From Gemmatimonadales bacterium (GTDB lineage: Bacteria; Gemmatimonadota; Gemmatimonadetes; Gemmatimonadales; GWC2-71-9), in contig JABDII010000550.1 of NCBI GenBank assembly GCA_013003805.1, forward strand, positions 1 to 5,244: a stretch of DNA of 5,244 bases, read 5' to 3'. The notes under the pieces are model-generated. The model saw only the letters and a list, made by a program, of their open reading frames with translations. It ran no database searches and was not told the origin of the DNA. A program made the position numbers and the translations under genes. Shown one piece after another: positions 1 through 5,244 of the stretch. Each line of letters begins with the position of its first letter. Position 1 is the stretch's first letter.

Positions 1-1
1 T

Positions 2-139
2 CAATTCGTTGCCTCGGCCGAGGGCCGCGCAATCCTCGAGGCCGCGCACCTCACCCCGCTCGAACGGCCGGTGCTCGGAGGGCCAGGTGAACCGCCGCCC
101 TCGCTTCGGGCCCTGTTCGCGAACGCTCCGGGACCTTAA
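2..139 (+). CDS. C-terminal end of an unidentified protein, possibly a solute-binding protein (partial, 5' end outside window)
   Basis: The frame is open from the left edge to a TAA at 137-139 and gives 45 residues. GC-rich third positions suggest it is coding. The first part reads FVASAEGRAILEAA, which resembles the segment near the C-terminus of ModA-like and other periplasmic solute-binding proteins, where 'F..SpEGqaIL' is common. A proline- and glycine-rich tail of about 25 residues follows, longer than usual for that family. The overlapping frame ending at 146 is also open, but its arginine/serine/proline-rich product looks like a GC-driven shadow. The fragment is too short for a firm name, so the solute-binding reading is only a suggestion. 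An unrelated alanine-rich C-terminus is equally possible. Confidence 0.4.
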   Translation, partial: QFVASAEGRAILEAAHLTPLERPVLGGPGEPPPSLRALFANAPGP

Positions 140-153
140 GCGCTAGTGGCTGG

Positions 154-180
154 TTGCTAGCTACTCAAAAAGGATCTAAT
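154..180 (+). promoter_or_regulatory. Candidate sigma-70-like promoter for pruA
   Basis: An AT-rich island stands out in otherwise GC-rich DNA just after the upstream stop codon. It contains TCTAAT at 175-180, which matches the -10 consensus at five of six positions, and TTGCTA at 154-159, which matches the -35 consensus at four of six. The 15-base spacer is shorter than the usual 17, which weakens the call. Transcription would start near 187 and leave a leader of about 47 bases before the pruA ATG. No operator or riboswitch is evident. Confidence 0.3.
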
Positions 181-233
181 CTCCCCGAGTCCAAGTTCCC
201 TACCATCATCATTTCACTCCCCGTGGTCCGACC

Positions 234-1862
234 ATGAGCGCTTTTCCCAATATCCCAGCTCCCAGAAACGAGCCGGTTCTTACCTACGCGCCTGGATCTC
301 CGGAGCGCGCCGACCTCTCAGCGGCCCTCAAGCAGGTTGGTACTGAGCAAGCGGACATCCCCGCGATTGTCGCCGGGCGAGAGGTGCGCAGCGGCACCAC
401 CCGCGACGTTGTCACGCCGCACAACCATCGTCATGTACTCGCCAAAGTGCACGAGGCGGATCAGGCAACCATCGGGGCTGCCATTACCACAGCGGTGGAG
501 GCGCAACACGACTGGGCGCGCTGGCCGTTCGAGGACCGAGCGGCCGTTTTCCTCAAGGCCGCCGATCTCCTGGCAGGGCCGTGGCGTCAGATCGTCAACG
601 CGGCGACCATGCTGGGCCAGAGCAAGACGTCGTATCAAGCCGAGATCGACGCTGCCTGTGAGATGATCGACTTTCTGCGCTTCAACGTGTACTTCGCCGA
701 GCGGTTATTGGCTGAGCAGCCGATCTCAGGTCCGGGCACCTGGAATCGGATGGACCACCGGCCGCTGGAGGGATTCGTCTACGCCATCACGCCGTTCAAT
801 TTCACCTCCATCGGCGGCAATCTTCCGACGGCGCCGGCCATCCTCGGTAACGTGGCGTTTTGGAAGCCGGCGCGGACCGCGACACTGAGCAACTACTATC
901 TGTTCAAGGTGCTCGAAGAGGCGGGCCTGCCACCGGGTGTCATCAACTTCGTCTCGGGGAATTCGGGTTCGATCACCGACCAGGTCCTGGCGCATCCGCA
1001 GCTCGCCGGCATCCACTTCACGGGCTCGACCGATGTCTTCCGGCTGCTGTGGAGCACGGTATCCGAGCATCTCGCGGACTACGCCGGCTATCCCCGTCTC
1101 GTCGGCGAGACCGGTGGGAAGGACTTCATCGTGGCGCACGCGAGCGCGGATGTTGATGCGTTGGCGACGGCTATGGTGCGGGGAGCCTACGAGTATCAAG
1201 GCCAGAAATGCAGTGCTGCCTCTCGCGCCTACATTCCCGCTTCGGCCTGGCCCAAGGTACGTAGCCGGGTGACGGATATGATCGCGGATATCCGGATGGG
1301 TGATGTGGTGGACTTTCGCACCTTCATGGGGGCGATCATCGACCGGAAGGCGTTCTCGAGTATCACCGAATATATCACGGCCGCCCAAAACGACCCGAAG
1401 GCCGAGGTCGTAGCTGGCGGAGGGTTCGACGACAGCGAGGGATATTTCATCCAGCCGACCCTGCTCAGGGTCGATGATCCGACCAACGTGGCCATGTGTG
1501 AGGAGATGTTCGGCCCGGTGCTGACAGTGTATGTGTACCCGGATGTGGAGTGGTCAGACATGCTCGCCCTGGCGGACCGCACCAGCCCCTACGCCTTGAC
1601 CGGTGCCGTTTTTGCCCAAGACCGCCAGGCGATCCTGGAAGCGTCGCAGGTGCTCCGCTTCGCGGCCGGAAATTTCTACATCAACGACAAGCCCACCGGG
1701 GCAGTCGTCGGTCAGCAGCCGTTCGGCGGTGCACGAGCCAGCGGCACTAACGATAAGGCCGGCTCTACCTTGAATCTGTTGCGCTGGATTTCGCCGCGCA
1801 CCATCAAGGAGACCTTCGCTCCCCCCACGGACTACCGGTACCCGCACATGGAGGCAGAATAG
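234..1862 (+). CDS. pruA: L-glutamate gamma-semialdehyde (1-pyrroline-5-carboxylate) dehydrogenase, stand-alone type
   Basis: This cytoplasmic enzyme oxidises glutamate semialdehyde (in equilibrium with 1-pyrroline-5-carboxylate) to glutamate with NAD+, the second step of proline catabolism. The 542 residues match the usual length of the stand-alone ALDH4 type, as in human ALDH4A1, rather than the PutA fusion. Diagnostic parts are NEPVL and GSPER near residues 12-24, the PFNF loop with Asn189, the cofactor-contacting WKP at 210-212 and FTGS at 262-265, Glu292 in GETGGK, catalytic Cys326 in GQKCS, EEMFGP at 423-428, and the C-terminal NFYIND and PFGGARASGTND segments that shape the substrate carboxylate pocket and oligomer contact. 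The protein is intact. The ATG at 234 fits the family's N-terminus, but no clear Shine-Dalgarno precedes it. A second in-frame TAG lies at 1869-1871, shortly after the stop. No proline dehydrogenase gene is present in the window. Confidence 0.96.
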   Translation: MSAFPNIPAPRNEPVLTYAPGSPERADLSAALKQVGTEQADIPAIVAGREVRSGTTRDVVTPHNHRHVLAKVHEADQATIGAAITTAVEAQHDWARWPFEDRAAVFLKAADLLAGPWRQIVNAATMLGQSKTSYQAEIDAACEMIDFLRFNVYFAERLLAEQPISGPGTWNRMDHRPLEGFVYAITPFNFTSIGGNLPTAPAILGNVAFWKPARTATLSNYYLFKVLEEAGLPPGVINFVSGNSGSITDQVLAHPQLAGIHFTGSTDVFRLLWSTVSEHLADYAGYPRLVGETGGKDFIVAHASADVDALATAMVRGAYEYQGQKCSAASRAYIPASAWPKVRSRVTDMIADIRMGDVVDFRTFMGAIIDRKAFSSITEYITAAQNDPKAEVVAGGGFDDSEGYFIQPTLLRVDDPTNVAMCEEMFGPVLTVYVYPDVEWSDMLALADRTSPYALTGAVFAQDRQAILEASQVLRFAAGNFYINDKPTGAVVGQQPFGGARASGTNDKAGSTLNLLRWISPRTIKETFAPPTDYRYPHMEAE

Positions 1863-1891
1863 ACCGAGTAGGCGAGGGCCGATCACGCCCA

Positions 1892-2689
1892 GTGCGGGTG
1901 AGCCGGCTCCTGATGGCGGTGGGGCTTGCTTGGTCGCCGGCGTCGCTTCCCGCTCAGGTTTCTCCCGGTCCGCTCGAGTACCGGCTTTCCGTGCTGGCCT
2001 GTGCACGGTTCGCCGTATCGGTGCAAACCTCCATCCGGAGCGACCTGGGACGTCAGCAACGGAACGAACGAGTTCAGTGGTCGGGCACACTGGTGGTCAC
2101 GGCCGGGGACTCCGCGGACGCCCTTGTGGTCGAGGCCTGGTTCGATTCGCTCAGCGCAGTCCGTGACACCCCGGGGGCAACGCTCCGCCCCGACCCGGAC
2201 GGTCTGATCGGTGGACGGTATGCCGGTGTGCTCACCCGCGCTGGTCGGTACTCCGCTCGACTCCAGCCGTTCATCCCGAGTGGATTGGCCGAGGTCTATG
2301 ACTTTCGGCGCGTCCCCGAGCTGCTCTGGCCGCCGCTTCCTCCCGGACCCTTGGTGGTTGGTGAGTCGTGGGAGGGTGACGAGGCGTGGGTGGTTCGTCG
2401 CTTGAGTGACAGCACGATGGCGGCCGGTGTCCTGGAGCGCTATGCGCTCACCTTCGCGCCGCGGTCGTCCCCGACCAGCCTTCCCGATTCGCTCGTGGCC
2501 GAGACGACCGAAACCGAGCAGGGTGTCTTTGCCTGGCAGCGTGACGGCGGACTATGGTCGTGGGCTCGGTCGATTCATTCCGAGGTGACGGTTCGTCGTG
2601 GTGATCGGACGTCTCTGAGCACGAAGGCCCGACAGGAAGTGGTGATTCAACGGATTGACCGATGCGATGACGCTGGGAACGGACGATAG
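1892..2689 (+). CDS. Predicted secreted protein of unknown function
   Basis: The 265-residue product begins with a likely Sec signal peptide: arginines at 2 and 5, a hydrophobic core at about 6-14 (LLMAVGLAW), and a probable cleavage after Ala21 in SLPAQ. There is no lipobox cysteine, so export to the periplasm or beyond is expected rather than lipid anchoring. The mature part looks beta-rich, with alternating hydrophobic residues, and contains PELLWPPLPP followed by VGESWEG at about 142-162. This recalls secreted DUF6263-like proteins, but I cannot confirm the family. Two cysteines, Cys37 near the mature N-terminus and Cys258 near the end, could form a disulfide. The start is GTG at 1892; a GAGGG at 1874-1878 lies rather far upstream (13 bases). 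GTG 1898 and ATG 1913 are alternatives, and ATG 1913 would shorten the signal peptide. The gene starts 29 bases after pruA and is probably co-transcribed with it, although no functional link is evident. Confidence 0.85.
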   Translation: MRVSRLLMAVGLAWSPASLPAQVSPGPLEYRLSVLACARFAVSVQTSIRSDLGRQQRNERVQWSGTLVVTAGDSADALVVEAWFDSLSAVRDTPGATLRPDPDGLIGGRYAGVLTRAGRYSARLQPFIPSGLAEVYDFRRVPELLWPPLPPGPLVVGESWEGDEAWVVRRLSDSTMAAGVLERYALTFAPRSSPTSLPDSLVAETTETEQGVFAWQRDGGLWSWARSIHSEVTVRRGDRTSLSTKARQEVVIQRIDRCDDAGNGR

Positions 2690-2780
2690 GGTCTTTCCGA
2701 CTTCCTACCTCCTACTCACCAATCTCCTTGGTCCAATCTTCCTACATCTTCCATCTCTCTCATCGTCTCTTGCTCGGCCC
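2690..2780 (+). terminator. C/T-rich, G-poor tract; candidate Rho-dependent termination region
   Basis: Directly after the secreted-protein stop the + strand becomes strongly pyrimidine-rich. By my count positions 2701-2770 hold 30 C, 26 T, 11 A and only 3 G, although the flanking genes are G-rich. C-rich, G-poor, unstructured RNA with many YC dinucleotides is the known character of Rho-loading (rut) sites. An 8-base direct repeat, CTTCCTAC, occurs at 2701-2708 and 2738-2745. No strong GC hairpin with a T run is present, so intrinsic termination is unlikely here. The Rho reading is inference from composition alone; the tract could also simply be non-coding spacer. Confidence 0.3.
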
Positions 2781-2800
2781 TTCGGAACGTCCTAACTTTG
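2769..2800 (+). promoter_or_regulatory. Candidate Bacteroidetes-type promoter for the TPR gene
   Basis: TAACTTTG at 2793-2800 is an exact match to TAnnTTTG, the -7 element of Bacteroidetes housekeeping promoters. CTTG at 2769-2772, 20 bases upstream, matches three of four bases of the -33 TTTG element at a normal distance. Transcription would start near 2806, giving a leader of about 20-25 bases that contains the Shine-Dalgarno. A standard sigma-70 reading (TTGCTC and CCTAAC, 15-base spacer) fits less well. That this organism's sigma factor uses such an element is inferred, not shown. Confidence 0.4.
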
Positions 2801-2815
2801 CTGACACCGCCACGC

Positions 2816-2820
2816 GGAGG
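2816..2820 (+). promoter_or_regulatory. Shine-Dalgarno site of the TPR gene
   Basis: GGAGG ends 8 bases before the ATG at 2829, an ideal spacing. It fixes that codon as the start in preference to the second methionine codon at 2844. It is the only strong Shine-Dalgarno in front of a gene in this window. Confidence 0.75.
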
Positions 2821-2828
2821 CCCTGCCA

Positions 2829-3947
2829 ATGTCGGCTCGCTTCATGAGCTCCGACGAATACGATGAACTGGCCCACCGACTCTACAACGAAGGACGTTAC
2901 GACGATGCCCTAGGCCTTCTCAAAGAAGGCGTCAGTCTTTATCCACACGCGACCGAACTACATGTCGGGATGTCCTACGCGTACCTGGTACGCGAGGAAT
3001 TCGGGTGGGCACGACTCAGCTTCCGGCGGGCGTTGGCCCTCGATCCCGATCATGAGGATGCACTGGCTGGGTACGGGGAGGTCTTGCTCAAGCTAGGGCA
3101 GCGGACCGAGGCGCTGGAGCAGTTCGAACATGTGCTCGGACTGGGATTCCGTGACGATCACGATCTCATGCTCCAGATCGGGCGTGCGCTCTTCCGCGAC
3201 GGCCTGGTAGCCCCCGCCCTCCGGTTTTTCGAATTCGCCGTCACCACTCATCCCGATTCCCCCGACGCCTCGGCCTGTGTCGGCTATGCGTCGCACCGGC
3301 TGGGACGCGAGGGAGCCGCCTTCTTCTGGCTGCGGAGAGCACTCGCCCTCGAACCCTTCCATGCCGAGGCTCGCATCTATCTCGCGAACCTGCTGTACGA
3401 CCGTGGGGAGTCGGATGCGGCACTTCATCATTTCGAGCAAACGGCCCCGGATGAACATTTCGACGAACTGTCCCTCTGGCGGACCATCGATCTCAAGAAG
3501 ACGTGCCGCCGGCTGTCGGACGATGATCCGTCTCTAACGCCGTGGCTCGAACGGTTGGCCGGCGTGGCGGCAGAGCGTGAAGATATCGATCTCCTGCTGG
3601 CGGAGATCGAGACCCATCAATCGGACGGGACGATTCGCAACCCTCATCAGCTCGAACTCTTCGGGGCCCTGGTGACAGACCCGCAGAGCATCAAACGCCG
3701 CAACAACCCGGGGGATTCCCATCTCGTTGCCACGTTGGCCGGTCATCTCTTCAAAGGAACCTGGGATGAGATCCTGGTGCAGATGAAATCGGCGGACGGT
3801 GAGCTGGCGGCGGCCTCGTTACGAGAGTTCATGACGAGCGTGGCCAGGCGCGGCCGTGCCGAGACGGGGGTGGTGATCCCCGTGACCGACGCAGAGGCGT
3901 TTATCCGCGGCAGTGCGCAGGCCGGCGTTCTCCGTATCATTCGTTGA
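2829..3947 (+). CDS. Tetratricopeptide-repeat protein with uncharacterised C-terminal domain
   Basis: The 372-residue product has no signal peptide or membrane segment, so it is probably cytoplasmic. About six TPR units of 34 residues run from residue 8 to 207, at roughly 8-41, 42-75, 76-109, 110-143, 144-177 and 178-207. They show the usual Gly/Ala pattern and helix-ending prolines at 39, 73, 142, 176 and 207. TPR arrays form a superhelical groove that binds other proteins, so a scaffold or adaptor role is expected, but no partner can be named. After a helical linker (about 208-284), residues 285-372 form a second region rich in conserved-looking motifs, including GTWDEILVQMK and a C-terminal FIRGS...GVLRIIR. 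I recall similar tails on Gemmatimonadota TPR proteins, but this is memory, not a search. The gene has its own likely promoter and Shine-Dalgarno and is followed after 70 bases by the M16 peptidase gene on the same strand. Confidence 0.94.
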   Translation: MSARFMSSDEYDELAHRLYNEGRYDDALGLLKEGVSLYPHATELHVGMSYAYLVREEFGWARLSFRRALALDPDHEDALAGYGEVLLKLGQRTEALEQFEHVLGLGFRDDHDLMLQIGRALFRDGLVAPALRFFEFAVTTHPDSPDASACVGYASHRLGREGAAFFWLRRALALEPFHAEARIYLANLLYDRGESDAALHHFEQTAPDEHFDELSLWRTIDLKKTCRRLSDDDPSLTPWLERLAGVAAEREDIDLLLAEIETHQSDGTIRNPHQLELFGALVTDPQSIKRRNNPGDSHLVATLAGHLFKGTWDEILVQMKSADGELAAASLREFMTSVARRGRAETGVVIPVTDAEAFIRGSAQAGVLRIIR

Positions 3948-3985
3948 TCTTCCTCGTCCGCACGCGTTCTTTCTCCATACCTTCC

Positions 3986-4001
3986 GTGAAGTATTCTTCG
4001 C
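3986..4001 (+). other. Small hairpin in the TPR-peptidase spacer
   Basis: GTGAAG and CTTCGC can pair over six positions, one of them a G-U pair, around a TATT loop. It lies in the 70-base gap between the TPR stop and the peptidase ATG. There is no T run after it and the stem is weak, so it is not a convincing terminator. It could be a leader structure or chance. The rest of the gap is pyrimidine-rich and shows no clear promoter. Confidence 0.2.
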
Positions 4002-4017
4002 TTCCATTCGGCGTTTC

Positions 4018-5244
4018 ATGAGCGAGACCCTTGTCCCCGGGGCATGGACAGTTGGCGTCCAGCGTGAGGTCCTCCCCAACGGACTCAGGATCTTGGTCCA
4101 GCGTGACCGATCGGCCCCGGTCGTCGCCATCGTCACCCACGTGGAGGCGGGCTTCTTCGACGAGCCTGACGAGTGGGTCGGAATTTCTCACGTGCTGGAA
4201 CACATGTTCTTCAAAGGGACGCCGTCGCGGGGAGTCGGTGAGGTCGCGCGGCAAACCAAAGCGGCTGGGGGGTACCTGAACGCTGGAACCTCCTACGACT
4301 ACACCATCTATTACACCGTCTTGCCGGCACGATCGCTCGAACCCGGGCTCGACGTCCAGTCCGATGCCCTGCAGCATGCCCTGCTCGATGAGGGGGAATT
4401 GACGCGGGAGCTCCGTGTCATCATCGAGGAAGCGAAGCGAAAGCTCGATACCCCTGCCGCGGTGGCGCGCGAGAAGCTCCATGCATTGATGTACGACCGC
4501 CACCGGGTCCGGCGCTGGAGGATTGGGACGGAAGAACAGCTCTCGCGGCTCAACCGGGACGATCTCTGGCGCTACTACACGTCACGCTACGTTCCCGCCC
4601 GAACAACCGTGTCCATCGTCGGCGACGTCGACGAGTCCATCGCGTTGAAACTGGCCCGCGAGCGCTACGGGGAATGGTCCGCCACGGAGCCGGACATCGG
4701 ACCATCTCCGGAAGAGCCGCCGCGCACCGGGCTCAGGCTGGAAACACTCCGAGGGGACGTCACCCTGGCGCACCTCCTGTGTGGATGGCCCGGTGTGCCG
4801 CCGCTCGATCTGGCTGCCACGGCCCTCGAGGTCGCGGCCGCCGTGCTGTCGACCGGGCGGGGGAGTTGGCTGTACCGCGTTCTCCGGGAGCGAGGGCTGG
4901 TTACCTCGGTGGCCGCCTCGCACTTTGCGCCCACCGAACTCGGCATGTTTACGATCGGAGCGGAACTTCAGGCGGAGCGAATCCCGGAAACGCTCGATCA
5001 CATTGCACAGGCCGTCCTCCGGTTGCGAGATCAGGGTCCCAACGTGGAGGATCTCGAGCGGGCGCGCCGACTACTCATGATGCGTTGGGCCCGTGGGCTC
5101 GAACCCATGGAGGGGAGAGCAGCGGCGGTCGCCGCTGCGGAGGCCCTGCGTGACGTCCCGCTGCTGGATGAGCAATACGAACAGCTCACTCGTGTGACCG
5201 TCGACGAGGTACGTGATGCCGTCGCCCGGTATCTGGTCCCGTCC
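4018..5244 (+). CDS. M16 family zinc metallopeptidase (insulinase/processing-peptidase type), 3' end outside window
   Basis: The frame runs for 409 codons to the right edge. The inverted zinc motif HXXEH is at His58-Glu61-His62 (HVLEH), with metal-binding Glu138 in the IIEEAKRKLD segment, 76 residues after His62 as the family requires. The catalytic half spans about 17-220 and the second, structurally similar half about 238-409. The sequence ends at VTVDEVRDAVARYLVP, which normally lies some 20 residues before the end of a one-unit M16 protein of about 430 residues; a longer fusion cannot be excluded. No signal peptide is visible, so action on peptides in the cytoplasm is likely. In the second half, the R/Y pair that holds substrate is incomplete: Arg290 is present but the expected Tyr is Thr296. 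This fits M16 enzymes that work as heterodimers with a separate R/Y-bearing subunit. ATG 4018 is the first start codon in a frame open further upstream; no good Shine-Dalgarno precedes it. Confidence 0.93.
   Translation, partial: MSETLVPGAWTVGVQREVLPNGLRILVQRDRSAPVVAIVTHVEAGFFDEPDEWVGISHVLEHMFFKGTPSRGVGEVARQTKAAGGYLNAGTSYDYTIYYTVLPARSLEPGLDVQSDALQHALLDEGELTRELRVIIEEAKRKLDTPAAVAREKLHALMYDRHRVRRWRIGTEEQLSRLNRDDLWRYYTSRYVPARTTVSIVGDVDESIALKLARERYGEWSATEPDIGPSPEEPPRTGLRLETLRGDVTLAHLLCGWPGVPPLDLAATALEVAAAVLSTGRGSWLYRVLRERGLVTSVAASHFAPTELGMFTIGAELQAERIPETLDHIAQAVLRLRDQGPNVEDLERARRLLMMRWARGLEPMEGRAAAVAAAEALRDVPLLDEQYEQLTRVTVDEVRDAVARYLVPS

Noticed and set aside
142..161. GCTAG/CTAGC inverted repeat just after the first stop codon, as a terminator
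   Set aside because: The stem is only five pairs with a 10-base loop and there is no T run after it; it also overlaps the candidate -35 element of pruA.
726..1388. 220-codon ORF on the - strand inside pruA
   Set aside because: It lies wholly antisense to a firmly identified gene, and its arginine-rich product resembles no family I know. GC-rich coding DNA commonly gives such open antisense frames.
1554..2090. 178-codon ORF on the - strand across the pruA/secreted-protein junction
   Set aside because: It overlaps the conserved C-terminus of pruA and the signal peptide of the next gene, and its composition is that of a shadow frame.
2718..2732. ACCAA-TCTCC-TTGGT dyad as an operator or terminator
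   Set aside because: Five-base arms are expected by chance in a low-complexity tract, and the element lies well upstream of the candidate promoter.
3992..3999. TATTCTTC as a -7 promoter element for the M16 gene
   Set aside because: It differs from TAnnTTTG at two of the six fixed positions, and no good -33 element lies upstream, so a separate promoter cannot be supported.
3937..4503. 188-codon ORF on the - strand across the TPR-peptidase junction
   Set aside because: It is antisense to the M16 catalytic half, whose HXXEH motif and codon pattern leave no doubt about the coding strand.

Overview
The window is GC-rich and looks like an ordinary chromosomal segment of a free-living bacterium. 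All supported genes lie on the + strand. The best guess for the organism is Gemmatimonadota or a close relative in the FCB group. The reasons are the C-terminal domain of the TPR protein, the wording of the M16 peptidase, a short secreted protein with an 'AQ' signal-peptide end, and one promoter that reads like the Bacteroidetes -33/-7 type. This placement is inference from family resemblance, not a search result.

Layout: positions 2-139 hold the last 45 codons of a gene entering from the left, perhaps a periplasmic solute-binding protein. A leader of about 94 bases follows, with a plausible promoter. Then comes pruA (234-1862), a complete stand-alone 1-pyrroline-5-carboxylate dehydrogenase with all expected catalytic residues. 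Only 29 bases after it, and probably on the same transcript, is a small predicted secreted protein of unknown function (1892-2689). A 139-base gap (2690-2828) separates this pair from the next genes. Its first two thirds are C/T-rich and almost free of G, as in Rho-loading sites. Its last third holds a promoter-like element and a good Shine-Dalgarno sequence. Next are a 372-residue TPR protein (2829-3947) and the first 409 residues of an M16 zinc peptidase (4018 to the right edge).

How the genes relate: pruA does the second step of proline breakdown (glutamate semialdehyde to glutamate). No proline dehydrogenase gene is present in the window. The secreted protein, the TPR protein and the peptidase have no evident link to proline metabolism or to each other beyond order and strand.

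I found no mobile element, CRISPR array, RNA gene, phage gene or obvious new system. The points most worth a second look are the missing tyrosine of the M16 R/Y pair, which suggests a partner subunit encoded nearby, the uncharacterised C-terminal domain of the TPR protein, and the unusual base composition and promoter of the 2690-2828 gap.
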